Source of the DNA: Virgibacillus indicus
Lineage (GTDB): Bacteria > Bacillota > Bacilli > Bacillales > Amphibacillaceae
Direction of reading: 5' to 3'
Assembly: GCF_002266285.1 (NCBI RefSeq)
Contig: NZ_NPMS01000004.1
Location: forward strand, 248,001-312,000
DNA length: 64,000 nucleotides
This document shows, piece after piece, positions 31,204 through 39,896 of the stretch (position 1 is the stretch's first letter; every line of letters begins with the position of its first letter). Position numbers and translations under genes: made by a program. Under the pieces are notes generated by a model. It saw nothing but the letters and a program-made list of their open reading frames with translations, did no database searches and was not told the DNA's origin.

Positions 31204-32679
31204 TTATGCTAATTTTTTGGATTCAGGACTCATTTCCACTTTATTTCTATTGCTTAGATAACGAATGAAATGAACCACAAACATCGTTAATGATAATGCT
31301 GTCAGAACCCCTGCCGCTGCACCAAAGTTTGCTGGTGCCATCCATTCCGGAAAATGAGTTGCCCATCTTCTCGGGGTGCTTAGAGCACCTGATACAAGGA
31401 AGGAACCGCTCAATCCAAGAATACCTAATGTATAACCAAGAAAAGCAATTTTATCAAAAATTTGTTCTTCCACATTACTATCCTCTTTCGCCAGATAGTA
31501 CATGAATCCAAATATCATCGCACATGCGCCAAGAGCCATATACATATGAAAATGTCCCGGCACCCATTTCGTATTATGCATCACGTGGTTAACAACGATG
31601 GTAGCGTCAACTATAGCTGGCACAACACCGACAACCCAGCCAAACATGGAAAGAAAAATTAATCCTGATCCCATATCCCATTTAATCCCTGATTTATAAA
31701 CTATCATTAATGCACCATAAGCTGTAATTACAAGTACAGGCAAACCATTTGCATAGGATAAAACCTGCCCCATAATCAACATCCATTTCGGCATAACAGA
31801 ATCCATCAGCATATGGTGTGTGTAGATAACAAGTGTAAATGCTGTTGACATCGTCCAGGCAATTAAAAATGGCTTATTAGCTTTCCATGGACGATTTGTA
31901 TATTTTGATAATATTTCATAAACAGCAATAACAGCCATGTAAATAATTGAGTTTGCAAAAATATGGCCAAACGCAAAAGTTAAATTCTTCGCCAATAATG
32001 GGTCAAAAGTAAATGCTGGATTAATAACATTAATAATGTTCATTATCAGAACAATTGCACCAGCTGTTAAGGCTGTAATGTTTACAATTGTAACCATTGT
32101 ACTAGCAACAATTGTAGAAGATGGAGCATCTTTTTCAGCTTTTTTACCTGAAATGACATCCCAGCCCAGCCCTTTTGCCAAACTTCCATATTTTTTAATA
32201 ATTGCCCGGCCTGTGTCCAAATAAAACAGCAGGAAGCCTATTCCCAGAATCAACATTCCAAACAGGTATAATAGTGCACCTGTCACTCCCCAGGCATTTG
32301 CTGAAATAGCAGGAAGAGGATATAGAAAGGTCCATGCGCTTGCATATTCAAAAGAAAAAACTCCTATGATTACCATTACAACACCAATAAGGAATAATGC
32401 CAGATTAACCTGGGCGATCTTTTTAGACAATTCCACATATTTACTAAGGAAATACCACATAACTCCTGCAGCTGCCAGCGCCGCTGCCCCAACCATTCCA
32501 GTCCCATGAATGGTTAAAAACTGATAAAAAGCGGCTGGAGAAAGATTTAGTGATCCGCCTTGGGCCAGCAGCATTAAAACTCCAAATACCATCATAGCTA
32601 AAATGATTATTCCACCTACAGTTAAATAGGATACAACTAAATTATTTCGTGATTTTTTTTCGCTAATTACAGCACTCAT
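31204..32679 (-). CDS. Nitric oxide reductase catalytic subunit (CuANOR / b-family heme-copper type)
   Basis: The 491-residue protein has 12-14 transmembrane helices and the heme-copper oxidase subunit I ligands: His58 (low-spin heme), His239 then His288-His289 (active-site metal), His376 (high-spin heme) and His378. In oxygen reductases the first metal His is followed at +4 by the cross-linked Tyr (HPEVY); here the motif is GHIFAN, with Asn243 at that place, so it is unlikely to reduce oxygen. With a CuA subunit next door and nirK nearby, it fits the Bacillus CuANOR (bNOR) type that makes N2O from NO. ATG 32679 follows TTGGAG; the GTG three codons earlier is too close. FNR-type control is predicted. 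Confidence 0.82.
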   Translation of the reverse strand: MSAVISEKKSRNNLVVSYLTVGGIIILAMMVFGVLMLLAQGGSLNLSPAAFYQFLTIHGTGMVGAAALAAAGVMWYFLSKYVELSKKIAQVNLALFLIGVVMVIIGVFSFEYASAWTFLYPLPAISANAWGVTGALLYLFGMLILGIGFLLFYLDTGRAIIKKYGSLAKGLGWDVISGKKAEKDAPSSTIVASTMVTIVNITALTAGAIVLIMNIINVINPAFTFDPLLAKNLTFAFGHIFANSIIYMAVIAVYEILSKYTNRPWKANKPFLIAWTMSTAFTLVIYTHHMLMDSVMPKWMLIMGQVLSYANGLPVLVITAYGALMIVYKSGIKWDMGSGLIFLSMFGWVVGVVPAIVDATIVVNHVMHNTKWVPGHFHMYMALGACAMIFGFMYYLAKEDSNVEEQIFDKIAFLGYTLGILGLSGSFLVSGALSTPRRWATHFPEWMAPANFGAAAGVLTALSLTMFVVHFIRYLSNRNKVEMSPESKKLA

Positions 32680-32703
32680 CGTTTTCACACTCCAATCATT
32701 TTA

Positions 32704-33225
32704 TTACTTAACTTCAATTTTCCCAATCATTGCATGATGGGCAAGTCCACAATATTCCAGACATAAAATTTCATATGTGCCAGGCTTATCAAATGTGATA
32801 TATACTTCATTTGTATATTCCGGCATTGCCTGTGTTTGTGCCAGGAGATTTTTATCCTTATCATAAATTCCAAAGCCGTGTGTAACATCAGAACTTGTTA
32901 CATGAAATTCAATCGGTTCTCCAACGGAAAACTCAGTTTCACTCATGATCCAGCCAAACTGTACTGCTTCTACATCAACAATTGTGGGTTCAGTTTCTGC
33001 CCCGTAAACTGGCTGGTCATAAGGTAGTTCTCTTAATGTGTAGATCGTTACAACCAGCATCGCAATAACTAAAGTCACCCCATAAAATGTACGCGCTTTG
33101 TACCATTTCTTTTTAATTGGCTTATACTCTCTTCTTTCCTGTGATTTCGCTGCAACAAATACAAAAATAGCTGTAATTACTGACATAAAAAACAAACTTA
33201 CAATTGAAGCTACCATTTGAACCAT
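32704..33225 (-). CDS. CuA-containing subunit II of the nitric oxide reductase
   Basis: A 173-residue cytochrome-c-oxidase-subunit-II-like protein with two N-terminal transmembrane helices (about 5-25 and 47-63) and an outside cupredoxin domain. CuA ligands are complete: His116 (VTHGF), then Cys155-x3-Cys159-x3-His163-x2-Met166 in LCLEYCGLAHHAM. It takes electrons from a cytochrome c and passes them to the catalytic subunit encoded 25 bases downstream. The ATG follows AAGGAGG. A small repeat (33246-33331) lies in its leader. Confidence 0.88.
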   Translation of the reverse strand: MVQMVASIVSLFFMSVITAIFVFVAAKSQERREYKPIKKKWYKARTFYGVTLVIAMLVVTIYTLRELPYDQPVYGAETEPTIVDVEAVQFGWIMSETEFSVGEPIEFHVTSSDVTHGFGIYDKDKNLLAQTQAMPEYTNEVYITFDKPGTYEILCLEYCGLAHHAMIGKIEVK

Positions 33226-33245
33226 GACAAATACCTCCTTAAATA

Positions 33246-33331
33246 TTAGAAAACTTGCATTCGCCTAGCTTTTGGGCGAATGCCTAGTTGCACTTATGCA
33301 GTAAGAAAGTAGTTATACTTTCTTAACTGCC
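33246..33331 (+). repeat. Dispersed repeat F3, shortened copy in the NOR operon leader
   Basis: It begins TTAGAAAACTTGCATTCGCC and continues with GGGCGAATGCCTAGTTGCAC, TTATGCAGTAAGAAAGTA and TATACTTTCTTA. The ends match F1 and F2 but the middle is deleted. It lies between the FNR-type promoter and the Shine-Dalgarno of the first NOR gene, so it should be transcribed. Confidence 0.65.
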
Positions 33332-33366
33332 AAATAATAAATATTTAGTCCTAGTGATTCGCATTA

Positions 33367-33409
33367 ATCATACGAAAACATTTTTACAAAACAAGTGAGC
33401 CAAATCACA
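33367..33409 (-). promoter_or_regulatory. NOR operon promoter with FNR-type site
   Basis: AGTGAGCCAAATCACA (33394-33409) fits TGTGA-N6-TCACA with one change. On the minus strand TATGAT occupies 33372-33367, so the start is near 33360 and the site centre (33401.5) is about 41 bases upstream. The geometry is the same as at nirK. The 33226-33598 gap otherwise holds repeat F3 and AT-rich sequence. Confidence 0.83.
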
Positions 33410-33581
33410 AAAAGTCTCAAAAATATTAATCTTAGATTTATTATATTTTTTAAGGTTTTTACCATGATAACAGTGTAAAACTGAAGGAATAGTGGTGTGG
33501 AATTTCAAAAGAAATCATTTGGATATTTTAAATGGGGGAAAAGGTTAATCTTCACGAATTTGTGACGATAGTACTGTTAAT

Positions 33582-33622
33582 AAAAAAGCAGCAGCACATC
33601 AATTTTGTGCTGCTGCTTTTTG
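33582..33622 (-). terminator. minJ terminator overlapping the coding end
   Basis: AAAAGCAGCAGCACA (33584-33598) pairs with TGTGCTGCTGCTTTT (33606-33620). The stop codon of minJ (33599-33601) lies in the loop, and the right arm encodes the last residues Lys-Ala-Ala-Ala-Gln. Confidence 0.85.
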
Positions 33623-34804
33623 ACTTCTTTTTTTATCCAAACGATATGGTTCTGAGGTAAAAATTATCCCGAGTTCGTGGTGTTCACCTTCATATAATGC
33701 ACCTTGAACAAATCGGATCTCATCACTGTGATCAAGCAAATCTAATTTAAACGAAGCGCCGCTCTCCTGCAATGCCTGATAAAATTCTTCAGTGCTGCCG
33801 ACCTTTTTACCATTTACTCTATAAATGGTTTCTCCAACACGGATTCCAAGTCTGTCGGCAGGTGTACCTGGAATAACGGCGAGTACTTTAAGCCCTTTTT
33901 CTGTCTGATGATAATAATTTGTCCTTTTGCGATCTCCTGCCCGATGATTATAGTTAATATATTCTTTCCCGATAATGGCAATCAATACTGCTGCAAATGA
34001 CAGCCATGGGAGGAAACTGCCACCTATTGCCATGAGTATAACTAATGTTCCTAAAATAGCTGTCCTCTTCGCAATCCGCAGTGCTGACTGTCGCGGCAGG
34101 TTACTTTTAATTACATGATCAAAGCCCAGCAGAAATGGGACCAGGACTAAACTATAAGTCTCTTCGCCAATAGAAAAATAAGGCCAGTAGGCTGCAAATG
34201 GCGTTATCATCCCTGTAGGCACCAAAATTAAAAATGGGATAAAAGCCATTTTTCTTGCGTGATGCTGTCCTGTCCAGGCTCCACGATTGCCCATTCGAAG
34301 CTCAGGAAATGACTCATTATCTTTAACTCTGCCCAGCAAAAAAGCTTCAACAATCAGAAATATCCCAAGCAGTAAAATCAGTCCTGTAAAATTAGTAGCC
34401 GAAAATAAATCAGGATCCACATAGGTCTGGTTTTCCAGTAAAAATGGCAGAAATAATAATAATATGAAGCTTATTCCGATTGTATAACTGGAAGACAGCA
34501 TGGTGAAGTTCAATGTCAAGCTTAAAATGATAATAACAGCACTTAGCAAGAGAATCGTTTCATATGTAAGTACCAAACCTGCTCCCAATGTTATGACACT
34601 AATGACGAACCCGCTGATCAGGGATAGTCCCCATGTACTTTTCCACTCCGCAAAAACATCAAATACCTTTACCCCAAAGTTTTTTCTTTCTCGTTTAATC
34701 CGTTTATACCCTGCAAAAATTACTAATATAAGAGCCCAATATAAAAGTGGGTTTAGAAAAACTCTGCCAATTCCTTTAGCAAGCTCTATGAACCATGTAT
34801 CCAT
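33599..34804 (-). CDS. minJ: Division-site determinant MinJ (PDZ membrane protein)
   Basis: MinJ links DivIVA to MinD in Bacillus, keeping division away from poles and septa. The protein (401 residues from ATG 34804, after AAGGTG) has an N-terminal half with about eight transmembrane helices and a C-terminal PDZ domain (about 290-380, with VIPGTPADRLGIRVGETIYRVNG cut into the usual carboxylate loop and ligand groove). Position upstream of ctpB-ftsX-ftsE matches B. subtilis. The BCCT transporter gene is inserted between minJ and ctpB. Confidence 0.9.
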   Translation of the reverse strand: MDTWFIELAKGIGRVFLNPLLYWALILVIFAGYKRIKRERKNFGVKVFDVFAEWKSTWGLSLISGFVISVITLGAGLVLTYETILLLSAVIIILSLTLNFTMLSSSYTIGISFILLLFLPFLLENQTYVDPDLFSATNFTGLILLLGIFLIVEAFLLGRVKDNESFPELRMGNRGAWTGQHHARKMAFIPFLILVPTGMITPFAAYWPYFSIGEETYSLVLVPFLLGFDHVIKSNLPRQSALRIAKRTAILGTLVILMAIGGSFLPWLSFAAVLIAIIGKEYINYNHRAGDRKRTNYYHQTEKGLKVLAVIPGTPADRLGIRVGETIYRVNGKKVGSTEEFYQALQESGASFKLDLLDHSDEIRFVQGALYEGEHHELGIIFTSEPYRLDKKRSQKAAAQN

Positions 34805-35122
34805 CAATCCTATCACCTTCTTAACATAACTATATCATATTTATTAGTATTCGATATTTGTCGAAATTCCCCTGCTTTTTCAAAAGAAAAAAGATTCGGA
34901 AATACAATTTTGGCCCCTTTGATACGAATGAAGTTTTATAATGACCTTTAATATTTTATTAGATATTTTCTGCATTCCTTATTTTGAGTATGTTTCTTCT
35001 TGAAATCCAAATAATAAGCTTAAAATAAATACTAAAGAGGTATGAAATGATTCCAATGTTTGAAACATATAATTTATTTAATTGAAATTTTACTTTTAAT
35101 AAAATTATAAAGGGGCGTTTTT
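34805..35122. other. Divergent intergenic region minJ / BCCT transporter
   Basis: AT-rich with no ORF or strong hairpin. It must hold both promoters; I could not pick either with confidence. Confidence 0.5.
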
Positions 35123-36604
35123 ATGAAAAAAGTTTCAAGTGTTTTTTATATTACAATAGCATTAGTAATTATATTTGTTTCTCTTGGTGCTTTGTTGCCT
35201 GCACAATTTGAGCGAGTAACAACAACCATTAATTCTTTCCTTTCCACAAGCTTCGGCTGGTATTATATGTGGCTGATGGCTGGTCTTATCATCATTTCGA
35301 TCTTTATAGCTTTTAGTCCTTACGGGAAAATCCGTTTAGGAAAAAATAATGAAAAACCTGAATTTTCAACACCAACATGGATAGCCATGCTTTTCTCTGC
35401 AGGACTTGGAATTGGTCTTGTTTTCTATGGTGCAGCTGAGCCACTTTTTCACGGGTTTTTCGATGCACCATTTGCTGAAGAGGGCTCTGAACAAGCTTTT
35501 AAATACGGCATTGCAGTGACATTTTTTCACTGGGGTATCCACGGCTGGGCAATGTATGGACTTGTCGCTCTCTCATTGGCATTTTTTCAATTTCGAAAAG
35601 GGGAGCCCGGATTGATTTCTGCGACATTGAAGCCACTTTTCGGAAACAGAATGAAGGGTCCGTTTGGAAAAACAATAGATATTCTTGCAACATTTGCGAC
35701 CATATTTGGTGTTGCAACATCATTAGGATTCGGTGCTATGCAAATTAATGGGGGACTGAACCATCTTTTTGGAATTGATGTTGGTTTTACAGCCCAATTT
35801 GCAATTGTTTCCATCATTACCATCTTATTTCTGATGTCAGCATGGTCAGGGCTGAGTAAAGGTATTAAGTATTTATCAAATGCGAATATGGTACTTGCCA
35901 TTTTACTTTTTATTGCAGTATTATTTGCCGGGCCTACACTGCTTATCCTAAACATGTTTACAGAAACATTTGGACTGTACTTCCAAAATATTGTCCAATG
36001 GAGTTTTCGTACTGCAACACTCGAAGGGGATAATCGTGCTTGGCTTGATTCCTGGACTATTTTCTATTGGGCATGGTGGATCTCCTGGGCGCCTTTTGTA
36101 GGAATGTTCATTGCCCGCGTATCCCGTGGAAGAACTATCCGCCAATTTTTGTTTGGTGTGATGATTGTACCAACATTTATCATTGCCATCTGGTTCGCAA
36201 CTTTCGGAACAACAGCAGGTGATATCCAAAAGAGTGGCGTAGATTTAACACAATATGCAACCGAATTAGTACTATTTAACATGTTTGACCAAATGCCGTT
36301 GTCATCTATTTTGTCTCTCATAGCAATTATGCTGATTCTGACCTTTTTCATTACCTCTGCAGATTCTGCAACATTCGTTTTGGGGATGCAATCAACGAAT
36401 GGCTCACTGACACCACCAACCACGGTAAAAATTGTTCTTGGTCTTGCACAATCATCCGTAGCACTTATTTTACTTTATGTTGGTGGACTAACTGCATTGC
36501 AAAATACCATTATAGCAGCAGCTTTTCCATTTTCATTCGTAGTAATTTTAATGATGGTATCATTACTTAAAGCATTAAACAAAGAAGTAAGGGCAAAGAG
36601 GTAA
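35123..36604 (+). CDS. BCCT-family betaine/choline-type transporter
   Basis: A 493-residue protein with 12 hydrophobic helices and the BCCT hallmarks: SAGLGIGLVFYGAAEPLFH (substrate/sodium-site region, about 92-110) and the family signature in FYWAWWISWAPFVGMFIARVSRGRTIR (about 312-340). Such carriers import glycine betaine, choline or carnitine with sodium or protons, usually for osmoprotection. The protein lacks a long regulatory C-terminal tail. OpuD is the nearest named relative I would suggest. The ATG follows AAAGGGGCG. Confidence 0.9.
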   Translation: MKKVSSVFYITIALVIIFVSLGALLPAQFERVTTTINSFLSTSFGWYYMWLMAGLIIISIFIAFSPYGKIRLGKNNEKPEFSTPTWIAMLFSAGLGIGLVFYGAAEPLFHGFFDAPFAEEGSEQAFKYGIAVTFFHWGIHGWAMYGLVALSLAFFQFRKGEPGLISATLKPLFGNRMKGPFGKTIDILATFATIFGVATSLGFGAMQINGGLNHLFGIDVGFTAQFAIVSIITILFLMSAWSGLSKGIKYLSNANMVLAILLFIAVLFAGPTLLILNMFTETFGLYFQNIVQWSFRTATLEGDNRAWLDSWTIFYWAWWISWAPFVGMFIARVSRGRTIRQFLFGVMIVPTFIIAIWFATFGTTAGDIQKSGVDLTQYATELVLFNMFDQMPLSSILSLIAIMLILTFFITSADSATFVLGMQSTNGSLTPPTTVKIVLGLAQSSVALILLYVGGLTALQNTIIAAAFPFSFVVILMMVSLLKALNKEVRAKR

Positions 36605-36714
36605 TTATTATTGGCTCTTTTCGTATAGTTTGTTGTTATATAACCCGTAGAATATAGAAGTCTCCGTATATTTCAACTGTCCAGAGTATCCAATTTTATT
36701 GTTGTTTTAAAATC

Positions 36715-36755
36715 AAAATACACACGGGATTTCAATTATCCCATGTGTATTTTTT
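36715..36755. terminator. Bidirectional terminator between the BCCT gene and ctpB
   Basis: AAAATACACACGGGAT pairs with ATCCCATGTGTATTTTTT. A run on the left and T run on the right let it serve both convergent genes. Confidence 0.85.
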
Positions 36756-36777
36756 AATACGCCCTCTCAAAAGCAGC

Positions 36778-38253
36778 TTATTGATATAATTCACTCAAAG
36801 CTTTATCCATTTGCAGGTCATCTTCTCCGCTCCGGACCTTTTCCATGACTTTTGCTTCGATTAAGCCTGCAGTTTCTTCATCAACCTCACCAGTAGGCGA
36901 CAATTCATTGTCTTCCTGAAATGCCTGTAACGCTTCTTCAGTTTCTTTACTGAAATAGCCGTCTGTTCGGCCGGTATCATAGCCTAATCCACTCAGCATC
37001 TGCTGTACATTTCCTATTTTTTCATCTGACTGATCGTATTTTAATGTCTCTTCAATCTGGATTGGATTTGTGTAGAAATAATCCGGTTGTGATGCTTCAA
37101 TTGTTGGTTCGACTCCTTTTTCATGAATCCATTCACCATTTGGTGAAAGCCATTTATAAAATGTTAATTTTATGGTACTGCCGTCCCCCAGTGGTACAGC
37201 TTGCTGTACAGTACCTTTTCCAAAACTCGTTGCTCCCACAACATCGTAGCCCATCTCTTTCATGGCAACCGCAAGAATTTCTGAGGCAGATGCACTGCCT
37301 TCATTGATAAGCACACTTATTGGGTATTCTTTCTTTTCACTCAGATCAGAATAATACGGAACTTTTTCACCTTTTTGATCTTCAATCTGCAGATATGGTG
37401 TATCTTTTGGAACAAACATTTTTAAAATATCTTCAATGACTTTCAGGAGTCCGCCTGGGTTCCCCCGGACATCAATCACTAGTCCTTCTATTCCCTCATT
37501 CTCCAGCATCTTAAGCTGTTCGGAAAATTCCTCTGCTGTATGTTCGGAGAAATTCGTAATTTCCAGTATCCCTGTTTTCTTACCATCAATGGTTTCCATT
37601 TTATTGTATACCGTTTCAACCGGAATTGTATCGCGTACAATTGTCACATTAAATGGTTCTGATACACTTGGGCGCTGAATTTGCAGGATTACCTCAGAAC
37701 CTTTTTCACCACGTATTTTTGCAACAGCTTCATTTAAGTTCAATCCTTCAAGACTTTCATCGTCCACCTTTAACACTTGGTCATTTGGGCGCAGTCCGGC
37801 TTTCTCTGCAGGTGAGTCTTTAATTGGAGATACAATCGTTACAGTTCCATTTACCATGCTTACCTCTGCACCGATTCCCTCAAACGATGACTCTATCTGT
37901 TCATTGAACTGATCCATCATCTCTACATCCATATATGTACTGTATGGATCCTCAAGTGAAGCCAGCATTCCCTTAATAGCACCCTCAATTAATTGTTTAT
38001 CCTCAACATCCTCCAGATAATTTTGTTGAATCAAATTATAGGCCTGTGCAACTTTGCTGACATTTTTCGGAACTTCAGATCCTGCTTCCGAATTTGAACT
38101 ATCATTCTCTCCCGTTTCTGCAGGACTGGATTGCTGCTGTATTTCAGACTGACCCCCGCTTTGGGCAAGTTTCCCTCCAGCATATGCACCTATAAAGCCA
38201 ATCAGCAAGGCACCTATTAATATAATGACTATATGAGATTTTCTCAAATTCAT
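36778..38253 (-). CDS. ctpB: Carboxy-terminal processing protease CtpB
   Basis: The 491-residue S41 peptidase has an N-terminal membrane anchor (about 8-28), a PDZ domain (about 105-190), the protease core with the serine motif GSASASEILA and lysine motif FGKGTVQ, and a C-terminal peptidoglycan-binding domain (about 410-470, VQQMLSGLGYDTGRTDGYF...). In B. subtilis CtpB signals from the forespore and cuts SpoIVFA to trigger SigK activation. Length is close to the B. subtilis protein (480). Confidence 0.93.
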   Translation of the reverse strand: MNLRKSHIVIILIGALLIGFIGAYAGGKLAQSGGQSEIQQQSSPAETGENDSSNSEAGSEVPKNVSKVAQAYNLIQQNYLEDVEDKQLIEGAIKGMLASLEDPYSTYMDVEMMDQFNEQIESSFEGIGAEVSMVNGTVTIVSPIKDSPAEKAGLRPNDQVLKVDDESLEGLNLNEAVAKIRGEKGSEVILQIQRPSVSEPFNVTIVRDTIPVETVYNKMETIDGKKTGILEITNFSEHTAEEFSEQLKMLENEGIEGLVIDVRGNPGGLLKVIEDILKMFVPKDTPYLQIEDQKGEKVPYYSDLSEKKEYPISVLINEGSASASEILAVAMKEMGYDVVGATSFGKGTVQQAVPLGDGSTIKLTFYKWLSPNGEWIHEKGVEPTIEASQPDYFYTNPIQIEETLKYDQSDEKIGNVQQMLSGLGYDTGRTDGYFSKETEEALQAFQEDNELSPTGEVDEETAGLIEAKVMEKVRSGEDDLQMDKALSELYQ

Positions 38254-38365
38254 GTTTTCACCTCGAAAAGTATGTTTAAAACATTGTATGTAATATAGAA
38301 AAGCATAACACTAACTGCTTTCGTTGACTATTCTTTTCCCTTTTGCCAGAAAATAATTACTGTGT

Positions 38366-38404
38366 TAAGCAAACAGGCATCACACCAAAATTGTGCGATG
38401 CCTG
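38366..38404 (-). terminator. Terminator after the M23 peptidase gene
   Basis: CAGGCATCACAC...GTGCGATGCCTG forms a 12-bp stem with one mismatch; the T run is weak (TGTTTGCTT on the minus strand). It lies 22 bases after the gene. Confidence 0.65.
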
Positions 38405-38425
38405 CTGATTTTATTTTTTATAAAT

Positions 38426-39832
38426 TTATCGGACATATGGCAATGGATTTATCGGATTGCCATATCCACCTGAATGTACTTCAAAATGCAAATGTGGACC
38501 TGTTGAATCTCCAGTGTTTCCAGTTGCGCCAATTGCCTGTCCTTGACTTACAGCCTGTCCTGGAGATACGGACATACTGCTTAGGTGAGCCATAACAGTT
38601 GTATAGCTTTTACCACCTATATAGTGGGAAATCATAATTACATTCCCAAAACCACCAAGTCTTCCAGCTCTGCTGACAACGCCATCAGCTGGTGCTCTTA
38701 ATGTCGTTCCTGTTCCTACTCCAACATCAATTCCAGCATGAAGTCTATTGTAATGGAAAATTGGATGGTATCTATTTCCATAATAAGAAGTTATCGGACC
38801 TGCAGCCGGTTTAATAAAGATTCCGTTACTGTTACCTGATGAACTTGAATTGGAAGGTGAGTTTGAGCTCGGCTTTTTGCTTCCGGATTCTTTATTATTC
38901 GCAGCCTTTTCTCTCGCTGCTTCTTCTTTAGCCAGCTGTTCCAATTCGCCTTTTTTACTTTGGGCTAGAGAAATCGCTTTTTTCTTCGCTGAGGCTTCCG
39001 CATTAAGTATTTGCTGTTCTTGTTCCAAAGTCAGCTTTATTTCTTCAAGATGACCGTGTTCTTCTTCCAGTTTAGCCATTAACTTCTCTTTTTCAGCCAT
39101 CTGTTTATCAAGCTGTCCTTTTAATGATACAAGCTCATGTTTTTGAGATTCTAATGCTTTCTTTTGCTCTTCTACTTCTGCTTTTTTAGACTCTACTTCT
39201 GCTTTTTTAGATTCTACTTCTTTTTTTGCTTCTTCTAATTTCTTTTTATCAGCAGCAAGTGCCTCCATGATCGATTTGTCCTGATCCATGATTGTATTAA
39301 CTGCAGTAGTCCTGCTGATCAAATCGCTGAAGCTTTGTGCTCCAAATATAACCTGGATATATTTCATCTGTCCGCCGTTTTCCTGGATGGAACGCAGACG
39401 ATCTTTTAAAAGTTCTTCCCGTTCTTTAATGCGATCTTGTAGTATAACTATTTCTTTCTTCAATTCCTCAATTTGGTTTTTCAAATCTGTAATTTTATTT
39501 GTTAAATCTTCTATCTGCTTATTCGTTTTACTGATTTCGTCTTCTTTAGCCTGAATTTTTTCAGTTGTTTCTGTTAGTTCTTTATCAATTGAATTAATTT
39601 CCGTTTCAACAGACTGTTGATTATTAAGATTCTCGTTAATTTTACTTTGGGTATCATTCTTTTTAGAATTCACATTTCCTTGTTTTTCTTCAATGCCACC
39701 CTGTTCTTTTTCTAGTTCATCTATTTTTTTCTTAAGTCCGTCAATCGATTCAGCAGATACTGGATTAAAGTCAGCAGCAGCTATTGTCAAGACAAAAAAT
39801 GCCGCAAGTAATGATGATAAGACTTTTTTCAT
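38426..39832 (-). CDS. Secreted coiled-coil M23 endopeptidase (EnvC/CwlO-like, FtsEX-linked)
   Basis: The 468-residue protein starts with a Sec signal peptide (LAAFFVLTIAAADFNPVSA), followed by about 250 residues of coiled coil rich in Lys, Glu and Gln, with a duplicated short motif KKAEVESKKAEVE, a Ser/Asn linker (about 320-340), and a C-terminal LytM/M23 domain (345-468). Zinc and catalytic residues are visible: HAGIDVG, MAHLSS and HLHFEV. The layout is that of division hydrolases controlled by FtsEX (EnvC, PcsB, CwlO). It directly follows ftsX by 64 bases, which supports that role by inference. Confidence 0.9.
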   Translation of the reverse strand: MKKVLSSLLAAFFVLTIAAADFNPVSAESIDGLKKKIDELEKEQGGIEEKQGNVNSKKNDTQSKINENLNNQQSVETEINSIDKELTETTEKIQAKEDEISKTNKQIEDLTNKITDLKNQIEELKKEIVILQDRIKEREELLKDRLRSIQENGGQMKYIQVIFGAQSFSDLISRTTAVNTIMDQDKSIMEALAADKKKLEEAKKEVESKKAEVESKKAEVEEQKKALESQKHELVSLKGQLDKQMAEKEKLMAKLEEEHGHLEEIKLTLEQEQQILNAEASAKKKAISLAQSKKGELEQLAKEEAAREKAANNKESGSKKPSSNSPSNSSSSGNSNGIFIKPAAGPITSYYGNRYHPIFHYNRLHAGIDVGVGTGTTLRAPADGVVSRAGRLGGFGNVIMISHYIGGKSYTTVMAHLSSMSVSPGQAVSQGQAIGATGNTGDSTGPHLHFEVHSGGYGNPINPLPYVR

Positions 39833-39896
39833 TCTCTTATTCCCCTTCCCTAAGTTAAAAAGTTTGCTATGATGCTCTCTATTTTCATGCTTTCTG

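Noticed and set aside
31204..33225. Reading the operon as an ordinary cytochrome c oxidase
   Set aside because: Subunit I lacks the cross-link tyrosine at the HxxxY position, there is no subunit III/IV, and nirK lies alongside with the same control site.
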